A stretch of 64,000 bases of DNA. It comes from Microvelia longipes. Its lineage: Eukaryota; Arthropoda; Insecta; Hemiptera; Veliidae. Below are positions 24,501-30,354 of this stretch, in pieces. How positions within the stretch are numbered: position 1 is the stretch's first letter; the number at the start of each line of letters is the position of its first letter. The notes beneath the pieces are model-generated. The model did not search any database. It worked only from the letters and a program-made list of their open reading frames with translations, and was not told the DNA's origin. The stretch covers positions 29,115,369-29,179,368 of the forward strand of contig JACMZG010000008.1 in the NCBI GenBank assembly GCA_018340805.1, read 5' to 3'. A program made the translations under genes and the position numbers.

Positions 24501-27500
24501 GGCTTCAGAGGTCCATTTAACTTTAGTCTTATCTTTCTTTTTTGCACCTTTGAGATAATCATGTAAAATTGTCTGATCATCAGCAGCATTTTTAAGGTGT
24601 CTTCAAATAGAAATTAAGCATGCCTAAAAATGTTCTAAGAGACTGAACTGTCTCGGGCAACTTGTATTGTAAAATAGCTTGGACTTTTTTAGGTATCGGT
24701 TTAGGCCCCTCGGGTGTAATATACATTCCTAAAAACTTAACTTCCGTAACGCCAAATACACATTTATCAACATTAATTCTTAAACCATACTGATCAAGGC
24801 GGTCAAATATTACTTTTAAATGTCTCCGATGCTCTTCGGGTGACGTAGAAGCTACTAATATATCGTCTAAATATAGAAATACAAAATCTAGTGCCCAAAA
24901 CACTTTTGTAATAAGCCTTTGGAACGTGGAAGGGGCGTTCCGTAATCCAAAAGGCATTAAGTTAAACTCGAACAGGCCAAAAGGTGTTTTAATGACTGTC
25001 TTGGGCTTATCTTCTTCTGCTACAGGAATTTGAAAATAGGCTTTCAGGAGATCAATTTTTGATTATATTTTTTTACCCCTTAAAATGTGTTGACAATCGT
25101 CAATTCTAGGAAGTGGGAATCTGTCTGGCAATGTTTGAGCATTTAAGCAGCGGTAGTCTGTCTCCGCAAGGCCTCCAAGAATTGTCTTTCTTGGGCACCA
25201 TATGAAGCGGGCTGGCGTATTGGGATTTTAAGGGCCTAATAATGCCATGTTCTAGCATAAATTGAAATTCTGCTTTGGCAATTTTAAGTTTATTACCTTC
25301 CAAAGGTCGTGGTCGAGAAAAAACGGGTTGGCCTTTAGTTTGTATATAATGCCTAACATCATGTTTCACAATTTTAAGAGTAAAAGGAGGGGTTGTCTCC
25401 TTTACACCCAGGATAATTTAAAAGGAGGTCAGAATATTTATTAGATTTTGTAACAGTCCTATTACTAACTCTTCAGAGATGAAAGTGAGTTTGCCTTTAT
25501 GCTTAAGCTGAGTCACCCCATCTATTAGCCTTTTATGCTTTAAATCAATAAGTAGGTTAAAATGCGTTAAAAAATCTGCCCCTAGTATAGCTTTGCTTAC
25601 TTTTGCAACTATGAATGGCCATCTAAACTGTCTCCTTAACCCTAAGTCAATCTCCACTACCTTAGAACCATATGTAGGAATTTTAGTACCATTAGTGTAG
25701 AGGTTGTATTCCGATGAACACTTAGTCTGTTGCTAACTGCTGGTATTACTGAGACGTCTGCTCCGGAATCCACAAGAAATGACATTCCTGTTTTCTTATC
25801 TCGAACGAAGAGTCGGGCAAGGCGGTCATTTCGATATTCAGCAGCAGAATTTGCCGCAACTTCTACTGCTGGTTCTCGTTTCCCGACTGTTGCCAGGAAC
25901 ACGGAGTTTCCTCGTTTTGGCATCTGCTACCAAAACGGAAATGTTAGTAGCAATATTTTCCTCTCGGATTAAATCTTTTTCTTGAGAAGTCTCTACTTCT
26001 ACTGGAACTATTGCTTCGATGTGAATTTGCTCGCGAAGTATTAGTTGATCTAGATGAAGACCGTGAACGAATATTTGAATTGTCTGAACGCTTCTCAACA
26101 GCTTCTAGTTTGGCAATTAATATGTTTAAAATTGCTTGCTCTTTGTGATAGCCTGAGTTACTTGGTTGATTAGATAACACAAACGCTTCAGTTGGGTTCA
26201 GTTCCGCAATCTTATCTGCCATGAAAGCGAGTTCTCCTCCGAAACAGCTAATACGTTTTTAATTTTTTCGGTGAGTTTTTCAAACTATAGGGTTTTTAGA
26301 ACTTTATCAGACACATCCGAATCTGAAAGAGCTTGCATCTTCCTTAACAACTGACTCGGTTTTAAGTCACCCAGTTCGACTCCAGTCAATAAGCGTTTAA
26401 TTTTTGATTCCTCTCTATCTGAGAAAACTTTAATTAATCTTTCTTTAGCCAAAGTATACTTATTATGCCCATTTCCTTTGATTATGTCCCAGATATTTTC
26501 AATATACTTTGGTTCTAACTGAGAAACCATTAATTGAACTTCGTAGCCTCCCCAGTTATTTTAGCTATTGCAAACTGGGCCTCAATTTGGTAGAACCAGA
26601 TTTTGGGCTTTTCTACCCAAAAAGGTGGTGTTTTAATACTAACAGTGTTAGCTTCTTCCTTTTCAGCACTCATACTAGTTGATGGCGTATTCATAACATT
26701 AGATCTATATGATGGGCCTTGATGGGCTACTCACAGGACTAATTCTACCCGTGTTTTCTGTATTCATTTTTCTGTATTTCTATGTTCTCTTATCGGGGTC
26801 ACCAATTGTCGGACGACTCAGTTTAATACAGCAGTAAGAAAATCAAAAAACTCCAATTCTCTTTTGAACCAATCAAAATTCATATATTATTTTGACAAAC
26901 TGTCACTTCAAGATTTTTTAAAATGTTTAAAAAAAACAAACAATTAAGTCCCTACAATATCATATTTTTTAGGTAGTTATGTGTTAGTGAGATCACTTCA
27001 GTGTACAGTAGCTGTCTCGTTGCTTTCGAATGTAATCATGACTGCTGTAATAATGTCAATTATTTATAAACAAACTCAAAGATCAGCGTTGCTGAATTCT
27101 GGAGAAAGTAGAACAACAAATAGAGCTGATACAGATAGGTTTGTTGCATCAAGTAATTTTTAGTCTTAGTTTCAAGCGAAAGACCACTTATGACAGATAG
27201 TTCAAGCTGACCTGAGTGAATTCTGAGGAATAAAAATGCTGCCGCGGTGGGTCTACATGTTGGGCGAAATTCCGTGTTTAACATCAATTCCTTGCTTAAG
27301 GTCCCCGGTTCATCCCTTTTAACTTAAGCAGTTACTCCATTATCAAGCTCTACACATCACTTTTTTTTCTGTATTGTTCAAAGAAAATGCGCACAATTAT
27401 CCTGTTAGCTACTCAAAACTATGCCTCTAAAACTGGCATTGAACATCACTATTAGCTTTAATTTAATACTTAGTTGGTTTCTTTAAAAGTTTAAGCACAT

Positions 27501-29127
27501 TTCCTTTGAAAAATACAGAAAAAATGTTCGTGTCAGTTACGAGTAGTGCATGATAATAGAATATCTGCTCAATTTATAAAGCATAAACCGAAACCTTAAG
27601 CAAGAAATGGATTGTTAAGCACGAAACACGCATTCCAAAGGAAATTCGCCCGACATGCGGGCCATCGCGTCAGAGTTATTTTGTAGGTATCAACTTATAT
27701 AATGTAAAAAAAAGGATAAAATATTATCGTCCTGCCTGGGATTCGAACCCAGGTACCCTGGCTTTGAGTGCACATATCGACTCCCTACCAAAAATGGTTA
27801 TTGACCACCGTTTTTTCGACCTTTTGGACACTTAAAATGGTCGTATCGATTTCGGACCGGTTTTATTTGATTCAACGCCAAAAACGACACCCTACTCGAA
27901 ATATATTTTTTATCGACCAAAATTTTGGTTTCCTGTAATTTACTATGGTTTTTTCGATTTAGTATGTTTAATTTTTAACGTTACTGTAAAAAATTAAGGT
28001 AACAATAACTTATTAAGTTATGATAGAAAACGTATAACTTAAAAAAATAAACACGTAGAAAAGGGGTTTTAAATACTTGCTATGAGATTTTAGAGGCAGC
28101 AAATATTGCATTAATGTTGTTGCATCACTTACAATGTCAGGTTGGTCGGTTGTGTGGTAGAGTTGGAGACAGGTAGAATCTTTTTATTTGTCCATACTTA
28201 CAATATTTCCATGTTAATTTTTTTCACTATTATTCTGATTCATTATATTTTATAGTAAAATTAGTTTACCTTGTTTACAGTTTTAGTTAATATTACAACG
28301 TTTTACATTAAATAATTAAATAAAAAAAACAATAAAAATCTGACTATTCATAAACAGGTGGTAATAACTAAAACAAGCTATACATATCAGTGTTGCCAAT
28401 ATTTTTTATAAAATTATATTTATTAGGTATTTTATAAAACTACTTAATACTTAATAATACATCGTATTTTAAGTAATAATATGGATAAAATATTATTATA
28501 AACAATAATACCGATATTAACTCAATAAACTGCAACATAATAACCTCAGCTCATTCATTTCTCTTCCTTGGGTGTTTTGAATTTTACTTTTATATTTAAA
28601 TGTACCAAAACTCCCTAGGAGGTAGAGTATTACCAAGCAAATTTCTCGAACTGGTTTAAAAATTTTGTCGACAGTGTTGATAATATTTCATTTTGCAGGT
28701 TAAAAACACTTCAGTAATGACTAATTTTGTAGCCGTGATCGAGTTTTGTGCTTTTAATAAAAACACAGGATTATATAAATATAACATATAATTAATTCAT
28801 CCTAATTTACAACCTATTTTCAGGTTCAGCATATATGTAAAAATATTAAGTTTAACTGGATTTTACTGGATAATTTGTTTTTTACTTATGAGATATCAAC
28901 TGGTGTATTTGTACGAGGATGAAACGAGAAGAGAATTATTCACAAAACATTTTCTTCCTTTACTTCATAATCTCAACGGAGGTATAGCTTTTCTTATTCT
29001 CATGTGTACTCATAACACAGTAAAAGTAGTCAACGGTAAAATAGCAAAGACGACTAAAAAATTGTCTAGGGGCCGTGTATGTAACGCAGTGTCGACCCAA
29101 CAGCAAGTTCAGACAACTCCAGTTTAA
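4258..29127 (+). CDS. mthl: Methuselah-like GPCR, five exons over 24.9 kb
   Basis: A seven-transmembrane receptor of the Methuselah branch of the secretin-like GPCRs, expected in the plasma membrane. Exons: 4258-5083, 8004-8082, 11465-11664, 26973-27138, 28824-29127. Introns have phases 1, 2, 1 and 2. Every junction keeps frame, giving 1,575 nt (524 codons plus stop), which is normal for the family. Motifs in order: [10 protein letters not shown] at the end of TM1, [11 protein letters not shown] in TM3, SWILP in TM4, TM5 in exon 4, LTGFYW in TM6, [10 protein letters not shown] in TM7, then a short basic tail. No stop interrupts any exon. The N-terminus is uncertain: no in-frame ATG lies between 4,258 and the ectodomain. 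Ligand and paralogue identity cannot be read from this. The introns hold most of the transposons in the left half of the window. Confidence 0.88.
5255..5952 (+). repeat. Dispersed repeat family A, plus-strand copy
   Basis: Runs from 'gcaaaaaaaatctgaaaccggg' to 'ccgaggtaccccgtacccg'. It matches the reverse complement of 1,595-2,350 over its whole length with many substitutions and small indels, including the segments 'gttgtctgtctgtatgtg' and 'tgttatcatcgtagctccc'. Confidence 0.7.
6215..6275 (+). other. CTGAAGA...GAAAC hairpin motif (Penelope/hammerhead-like)
   Basis: CTGAAGA at 6,227-6,233 and GAAAC at 6,253-6,257 flank a short imperfect stem. A similar motif lies at 18,603-18,628 on the other strand. 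The CUGANGA...GAAA order is that of a hammerhead core, which is known in Penelope-like retroelements. Stem II here is poor, so catalytic ability is doubtful. Confidence 0.3.
7060..7453. mobile_element. Foldback element, family B (MITE-like), full palindromic form
   Basis: Two arms of roughly 180 bp in inverted orientation around a short centre near 7,240. Left arm: '...acaatataattgcgcgagagacac...' to 'gttacgtctaac'. Right arm: 'gttagacgtaacgaaacag...' to 'gtgtctctcgcatattatattgtgtc'. A further 'atatcatttgatactaccgag' segment lies to the left of the left arm. No coding capacity. This is the founder-like form of the ~315-bp unit that makes up the tandem array at 43,363-47,778. Confidence 0.8.
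8004..8082 (+). CDS. mthl: mthl exon 2: TM3
   Basis: A 79-bp exon between TTTTAG and GTAATA. Its first two bases complete the glycine codon begun by exon 1, and its last two begin a Trp codon completed by exon 3. It encodes TM3 with [11 protein letters not shown], matching the conserved F-W-L-N/x-D pattern of Methuselah receptors. The phase match on both sides is strong support for an exon this short. Confidence 0.85.
8367..9017 (-). mobile_element. Non-autonomous hAT element with TIRs and 8-bp TSD
   Basis: Terminal inverted repeats CAGTGGTTCCCAACC (8,367) and GGTTGGGAACCACTG (ending 9,017) are of the hAT type. Both flanks carry the same 8 bp GCTTAAGC (8,359-8,366 and 9,018-9,025), the target duplication length expected for hAT. 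The interior keeps a piece of transposase C-terminus on the minus strand and an (AT)n tract at about 8,440-8,500. It is a deletion derivative, not able to code for a full transposase. Confidence 0.88.
8612..8765 (-). pseudogene. hAT transposase C-terminal fragment (dimerisation region)
   Basis: The minus-strand frame reads [19 protein letters not shown], then [17 protein letters not shown]. This matches the C-terminal hAT dimerisation region of ZBED5/GTF2IRD2-type transposases ('YlCEsgFS...iKtk.R', 'DLrlals...P.f'). There is no catalytic domain left. It shows which autonomous family produced this derivative. Confidence 0.75.
9330..9760. repeat. Degenerate tandem duplication, about 280-bp period
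   Basis: 'acttggagctata/gcat' followed by 'cctag...ttggagg/tagagg' occurs at about 9,350-9,410 and 9,631-9,690, each with a nearby 'gctttgctcgcc'-like box. It belongs to the same repeat field as 10,741-11,040. Confidence 0.55.
10369..10724. repeat. Long inverted repeat, arms about 85-95 bp
   Basis: The left arm starts 'aacaccccccctccctcctc' and continues to 'aaaacatttctt' (10,369-10,453). The right arm is its near-perfect reverse complement (10,636-10,724), ending 'gaggaggggggtgttga'. The loop of about 180 bp has no coding capacity. It is probably a MITE-type element; I found no clear target duplication. Confidence 0.8.
10741..11045. repeat. Four tandem ~85-bp units with gctcgcttcgctcgcc box
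   Basis: Each unit has 'ggctcgcttcgctcgcc', then 'tatgtgtttgtttatcagtacctaattt' with variation, then an AT-rich spacer. Units start near 10,756, 10,838, 10,930 and 11,008. The box is the reverse complement of the 'gagcgaagcgag' motif that ends family A units. Confidence 0.7.
11285..11445 (+). repeat. Family A terminal fragments (gacgagcgtagcgag)
   Basis: Three closely spaced 'ctgaggacgagcgtagcgagtc'-type repeats (11,298, 11,353, 11,382) ending with 'aaaagtttcaaaatacccttg', equivalent to the end of family A at 5,865-5,950. Confidence 0.6.
11465..11664 (+). CDS. mthl: mthl exon 3: TM4 and second extracellular loop
   Basis: Acceptor TTTTTTTTAG at 11,464. The first base completes the Trp codon left by exon 2. 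It encodes a basic intracellular loop ([10 protein letters not shown]), TM4 with [16 protein letters not shown], and an extracellular loop with the conserved cysteine (DILCGLE). The donor is GTTAGT at 11,665, weaker than GTAAGT but acceptable. 200 bp, phase 2 in and phase 1 out, matching exon 4. Confidence 0.82.
12160..12350 (+). repeat. Family A fragment
   Basis: 'cctcatttataccctaggta' then 'gagtttgcaaaaaaatccaaaaccag' correspond to the 5' part of the family A unit seen at 2,299-2,340 (reverse strand) and 5,255. Confidence 0.55.
12360..13365. other. GC-rich segment, origin unknown (decayed retroelement?)
   Basis: The base composition jumps to well above its surroundings from about 12,360 to 12,900 and falls again toward 13,365. 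A short plus-strand frame at 12,453-12,722 (no ATG needed by any homologue I know) contains a Cys/His-rich [18 protein letters not shown] stretch that could be a worn zinc knuckle. The right end 'gaaataaagcttatttattt' resembles a retroelement tail. It was the landing site of the LINE at 13,366. I do not recognise the family. Confidence 0.35.
13431..14258 (+). CDS. LINE ORF1 protein, L1-type (coiled coil, RRM-like)
   Basis: An intact 275-codon frame from an ATG at 13,431. Residues ~40-100 are a long Glu/Lys-rich coiled coil ([18 protein letters not shown], heptad pattern). Residues ~105-200 look like the RRM-type core of L1 ORF1p-like proteins ([17 protein letters not shown], then [14 protein letters not shown]), with a C-terminal basic helix. 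Such proteins trimerise and bind element RNA as chaperones. It lacks the CCHC knuckles of Jockey-type ORF1. The stop lies about 190 bp before the ORF2 endonuclease. Confidence 0.75.
   Translation: MDLIGQMTKQDYEDWMIRTMGALIDTKLDAKLANVPTKEDLKVVEDKVSMQEAYIASLEEKTKVQEAKIDTLADKIEKMEQRQNNQDKGIENLTNTIKNNNLIFLNILNQEKESALTTIKQFLKDTLQIKQDLKINRSYFINKGLESERPIVVSFPFYEDIETIFKNVHKLKNTKILVLRDYAYSYRKRRGKLAALMKHINATDKEISTKMNRDILQIQNEEFTWELETGLALVSSSYTSQANAVEIISQIVGFDLADKIKEIKEKQTEIKKKTA
14447..15842 (+). pseudogene. LINE ORF2, APE-type endonuclease domain
   Basis: Reads [14 protein letters not shown], then ILETHL with the catalytic Glu, GDWNCR, and CADHLPIE with the catalytic His, all in the order of APE endonucleases that nick target DNA. 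A frame break near 14,596 separates the first 50 codons from the rest (the longest intact piece begins about 14,600 and has an ATG at 14,636). A second break at about 15,842 falls in the 'NNKAPG.DGIPAE' motif that begins the RT domain. Confidence 0.8.
15843..17050 (+). pseudogene. LINE ORF2, reverse transcriptase domain
   Basis: RT blocks are recognisable in order: [43 protein letters not shown] (read across a frame break near 16,210), [29 protein letters not shown] with the catalytic Asp pair, [10 protein letters not shown], and YKYLGIIL. It is split between frames 15,850-16,236 and 16,240-17,072. The catalytic residues remain but the protein cannot be made from this copy. Confidence 0.85.
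17051..17611 (+). pseudogene. LINE ORF2 C-terminus with Cys/His finger
   Basis: After a frame break at about 17,050 the protein continues through a Lys-rich segment (to 17,338). Past another break it ends with [19 protein letters not shown], the C-x2-C...H-x4-C motif found at the end of many APE-type LINE ORF2 proteins. Stop near 17,611. Confidence 0.7.
17746..17819 (+). repeat. 73-bp duplicate of ORF2 sequence inside the LINE 3' UTR
   Basis: Nearly identical to 17,083-17,155 ('ggaatgaaggaggacagatt' to 'gtaggagctgctaagt'), with a single change (gtgggag / gtgcgag). It lies in the same orientation, about 660 bp downstream. Confidence 0.85.
18148..18250. repeat. A-rich low-complexity tract
   Basis: Runs of A broken by single T, inside the LINE 3' UTR. 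Confidence 0.8.
18415..18518. repeat. (CA)n/(TA)n microsatellite
   Basis: 'acacacacacac' from 18,401 leading into about 100 bp of TA repeats. Confidence 0.9.
18595..18630 (-). other. Penelope-like hairpin motif, minus strand
   Basis: On the minus strand TGAAGA is followed by a perfect 7-bp stem (GAGCATG / CATGCTC at 18,623-18,617 and 18,614-18,608) and then GAAACGTTGG. It is the counterpart of the motif at 6,227. It may be the terminal part of a lost Penelope-type element. Confidence 0.35.
18730..19745 (-). pseudogene. Copia gag with CCHC knuckle and start of protease
   Basis: Minus strand. From about 19,740: a Copia-type gag ([19 protein letters not shown], then [17 protein letters not shown], then [14 protein letters not shown]). 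After a frame change near 19,200 comes a basic Asn-rich linker and [14 protein letters not shown], a C-x2-C-x4-H-x4-C zinc knuckle. The frame then reaches [11 protein letters not shown], where the Copia protease 'W.lDSGaS' should be, so the catalytic Asp is lost or out of frame. No integrase or RT follows. The LTRs are not found. Confidence 0.8.
19940..20035. repeat. Short direct repeat flanking ttggtagcagagcgtgg
   Basis: 'aatagataatataactcttattac' (first 20 bases identical) occurs at about 19,941 and 20,011. Between them is 'ttggtagcagagcg', which resembles a primer-binding site complementary to initiator tRNA, as in Copia elements, but on the opposite strand to the gag at 18,730. It may be an LTR edge of a separate plus-strand Copia element. 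Confidence 0.35.
20120..20375. mobile_element. Family B (MITE-like) partial inverted pair
   Basis: 20,130-20,210 is a plus-oriented unit end ('gacgagcggtgctatcttac...catgcatggcaagc'). 20,215-20,375 is a minus-oriented unit start ending 'attatattgtgtcaactattcat...cggtagtgtcaaat'. It directly abuts the transposase fragment at 20,376. Confidence 0.7.
20376..20545 (-). pseudogene. PIF/Harbinger (HARBI1-like) transposase fragment
   Basis: Minus strand: [20 protein letters not shown], then [16 protein letters not shown]. This is the DDE core of HARBI1-type nucleases, normally 'FPnviGaiDGtHI.I..P...[15 protein letters not shown]'. The first catalytic Asp (in ALDET) is kept, while the usual Gly and His are replaced. 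The frame is cut off by the family B repeat at 20,375. It need not be the source of family B; the contact may be a nested insertion. Confidence 0.65.
20727..20873 (-). CDS. Short unassigned frame next to a candidate PBS
   Basis: Minus-strand ATG at 20,873-20,871, about 48 codons beginning [20 protein letters not shown] and ending near 20,727. It could be the N-terminus of the Harbinger transposase or of a gag protein, because a primer-binding-like sequence lies 97-114 bases before it. I cannot assign it. Confidence 0.3.
   Translation of the reverse strand: MANEKVKSLALALLFYERDLVALAQQLFDSSLTLTEDSSSSFRSQFKY
20970..20987 (-). other. Candidate LTR-retroelement primer-binding site
   Basis: On the minus strand TTGGCGCCCAATGTGGGG, of the TGGCGCCCaacgtggggc type used for priming by several insect LTR elements. 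The expected LTR would extend to higher coordinates from about 20,990, but I could not find its second copy. Confidence 0.35.
22104..22197. repeat. Two adjacent hairpins
   Basis: Arms ataccgcgatt / aatcgcggtat (22,104-22,114 and 22,120-22,130), then arms aatagtataataacaa / ttgttattatactatt (22,144-22,159 and 22,182-22,197). Both are perfect. The loop of the second contains 'accgcgag', echoing the first stem. Confidence 0.8.
22559..22707 (-). repeat. Gypsy 3' LTR (left copy)
   Basis: Matches 26,807-26,956 over its length: 'ggacgactcagtttaataca', 'gacaaactgtcacttcaaga', 'aattaagtccctaca'. Confidence 0.88.
22758..23830 (-). pseudogene. Gypsy integrase region
   Basis: Minus strand, several frames. 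A VTDQG segment near 23,505-23,520 (second catalytic Asp), then a region like 'NG.iER+HRtLK' near 23,385-23,420, then [13 protein letters not shown] near 23,230. The His-Cys zinc region is likely near 23,760-23,830. Multiple stops. Confidence 0.65.
24060..25375 (-). pseudogene. Gypsy reverse transcriptase and RNase H
   Basis: Minus strand. [16 protein letters not shown] (25,215-25,165), then [15 protein letters not shown] (24,957-24,913) and [10 protein letters not shown] with the catalytic YLDD (about 24,870), then [12 protein letters not shown] (about 24,605-24,640). Connecting and RNase H sequence continues to about 24,060. Frames change several times and stops are present. Confidence 0.8.
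25657..25925 (-). pseudogene. Gypsy aspartic protease
   Basis: Minus strand frame with [14 protein letters not shown], the retropepsin active-site motif. It sits between gag and RT as expected. The short frame continues with SNRLSVHR and then loses register. Confidence 0.75.
25944..26690 (-). pseudogene. Gypsy gag
   Basis: Minus strand, two frames (26,530-26,285 and 26,222-25,944). The capsid-like part has [13 protein letters not shown] and [13 protein letters not shown], typical of insect Gypsy gag. The tail is Ser/Arg-rich with no clear CCHC knuckle. Confidence 0.65.
26807..26956 (-). repeat. Gypsy 5' LTR (right copy)
   Basis: See the left copy. It ends CCTACA at 26,956, followed by the ATAT target duplication and, at 26,971-26,972, the AG acceptor of receptor exon 4. 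Confidence 0.88.
26973..27138 (+). CDS. mthl: mthl exon 4: TM5 and third intracellular loop
   Basis: Acceptor CATATTTTTTAG, donor GTTTGT at 27,139. The first two bases finish the Ser codon opened by exon 3. It encodes TM5 ([19 protein letters not shown]) and a polar loop ending ADTDR, where the family has 'drf' before TM6. The split Arg codon (AG|G) is completed by exon 5. The frame would run on to a stop at 27,163 if unspliced, so only splicing gives TM6 and TM7. Confidence 0.82.
27239..27680. mobile_element. Inverted-repeat element, family C (MITE-like)
   Basis: The left arm (27,239-27,410: 'gggcgaaattccgtgttt...ccttgcttaagg...aagcagttactccattatcaagc...') is an imperfect reverse complement of the right arm (27,485-27,680, ending 'ggaaattcgcccgacatgcgggcc'). 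Single arms of the same family occur at 34,250-34,310, 39,150-39,205 and 50,350-50,510. No coding capacity. Confidence 0.7.
27731..27790 (-). other. tRNA-like segment with Pol III B box (SINE or tRNA relic)
   Basis: On the minus strand GGTTCGAATCC (27,749-27,739) lies in a perfect T-arm-like hairpin (cctggg / cccagg). A plausible D-arm and anticodon arm are not formed, so it is not a working tRNA gene. A tRNA-derived SINE head is the likeliest reading. Confidence 0.4.
28824..29127 (+). CDS. mthl: mthl exon 5: TM6, TM7, C-terminal tail
   Basis: The first base completes Arg. It reads [20 protein letters not shown] (TM6, with the family's G.xW), an extracellular turn, then TM7 [20 protein letters not shown], where most relatives have 'N.LQGvfiF'. 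A cytoplasmic tail with Lys/Arg and a Gln/Thr-rich end stops at TAA 29,125-29,127. There is a good in-frame acceptor and no internal stop. The 3' UTR is short or unclear before the BEL element at 29,319, and no AATAAA is seen in between. Confidence 0.87.
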
Positions 29128-29313
29128 TTTTTATAGACCCGAATACATGACTAGATAACCCCACAGTAACAAATTTTTCAGAACAAGACAAAAATGACTG
29201 CTTACTGTTTTCCAAATGTTGTCAGATGACAGGTAATAACAACGTATGGAACATTTAAATTTTTTTGTAAATTATAATTGATGAAAAATCAGTTTTTTTT
29301 GTTTTCCCTTAAG
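29128..29313 (+). other. Probable mthl 3' UTR
   Basis: 186 bp between the receptor stop and the BEL target duplication. No canonical AATAAA is seen, so the transcript may end inside the element or beyond it. Confidence 0.4.
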
Positions 29314-29327
29314 CATGTTGTTGAGAA

Positions 29328-30346
29328 ATGGCATTAGATATTTTGAAGAAAGAGCGAAACATTTTAAGAAAATTTATCGATAATATTATTGAAAAGAAGA
29401 ATGCTGGAGAAAAACTAAATGTTTCAGAAATAGTATTACAAAACAAGGTAGACAGGTTAGAAAAATTAGATGAAGCCTGAAATGTTATAAGGACTAAATG
29501 TTACTTGTCGTTCCTAAGGAAAGAGAAGAAGAGTTTGATTGGGACACGGAGTTAGAGTTGAAAGAAAATTACATTGAGAATATTTAAATGTGTTGGAAAC
29601 AATCAAAGAAAAGAAAGATCATTTTCATAGTTGTCATAGAAAGAAAGTAACTGCCAGATATAGAGTGGGATAAATTTGATGGTGATGTCAAAAATTGGTT
29701 ACGATTCTGGGGCCAATTTAAGAAAATAGCCGAAGATAAGTGTATGGAAGAAGATGATAAATACGAATATTTGAAACAATCCACAATAGGAAAGGCAAGA
29801 ACACTAGTAGATAGTATGCCTAGGGCAACCAATAGTTTTTCTAAAGTATTGAATTTACTGAAAGAAAGATTTGCCAAGGATGAAATGTTGGTACAGCACC
29901 ATGTGAGAGAGCTCATTAACATTATGTTAGATCAAGCTGTGAATAAAAATAAAATGAGTCTCTCACAGTTATATGATGCTATATCACAGCAAATCAATGC
30001 TTTAGAAATCCTTAATATGACCAAGGATAGCTATGCAGCTTTATTATTGCCAATGTTGGAGTCGAGTGTTCCAACAAATATTTTAATAGAGTGGGAAAGG
30101 TATAAAAATAAAGTTGCTGGTGACTCCAATAGTAATAAGAATAATCTTGATGCATTTATGTCATTTTTACGAGGGGAAGTCGAGAGTGAAATAAGAGTGA
30201 AGTGTGCTCAAGAAAGCTTGAGTAAATTTCACTCAGAGTTAGAGGTAACTACTTCGCAGGAAGTAGCGACAGCCCATTCATTAATTAACAGTAACAAACA
30301 AATACGTCTAATAAACAAAGCATGTTCAATGGAAATCAAAATTTAA
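29328..30346 (+). pseudogene. BEL/Pao gag (DUF1759-type)
   Basis: Starts MALDILKKERNILRKFID at 29,328. It breaks at a stop near 29,477 and resumes in another frame (29,744-30,346) with KARTLVDSMPRATNSF, VLNLLKERFAKDEMLVQHH and LLLPMLESSVP, matching the structural part of BEL gag. The matrix/capsid boundary is not visible. Confidence 0.75.
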
Positions 30347-30354
30347 TAACAATA

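Larger units (their letters stand above)
22559..26956 (-). mobile_element. Gypsy LTR retrotransposon, complete span, minus strand
   Basis: 4.4 kb with ~150-bp LTRs at 22,559-22,707 and 26,807-26,956, TG...CA ends, and a 4-bp target duplication ATAT (22,555-22,558 and 26,957-26,960). Next to the 5' LTR (right end, minus strand) is a primer-binding-like tggtgaccccga (26,803-26,792). Next to the 3' LTR is a short purine run (ggaagg). The coding order gag, protease, RT, RNase H, integrase runs right to left, all broken by stops and frameshifts. The LTRs differ by several substitutions and indels, so the insertion is not very recent. It ends 16 bp before exon 4 of the receptor gene. Confidence 0.88.
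11665..26972 (+). other. mthl intron 3, 15.3 kb of nested elements
   Basis: Donor GTTAGT, acceptor CATATTTTTTAG. In order: a small hairpin (aaccgtcatatt / aatatgacggtt, 11,886-11,931), a family A fragment, a GC-rich segment, a LINE, Copia gag, a family B copy, Harbinger fragments, twin hairpins, and a Gypsy element that ends 16 bp before exon 4. 21,000-22,090 and 22,200-22,550 show no gene. Confidence 0.75.
27139..28823 (+). other. mthl intron 4
   Basis: Donor GTTTGT, acceptor CCTATTTTCAG. It contains the inverted-repeat element 27,239-27,680 and a tRNA-like segment 27,731-27,790. 27,800-28,820 shows no gene or clear repeat. Confidence 0.7.

Noticed and set aside
27731..27790. Functional tRNA gene on the minus strand
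   Set aside because: Only the T arm is convincing; acceptor, D and anticodon arms do not form.
29319..29334. A complete BEL 5' LTR
   Set aside because: Only the first 16 bases match the 3' LTR; the 5-bp target duplication shows the element starts here, so the rest of the LTR is gone, not missed.
29584..29922. 112-residue minus-strand frame near the receptor 3' end
   Set aside because: Antisense of BEL gag; the plus-strand frame has the family motifs.
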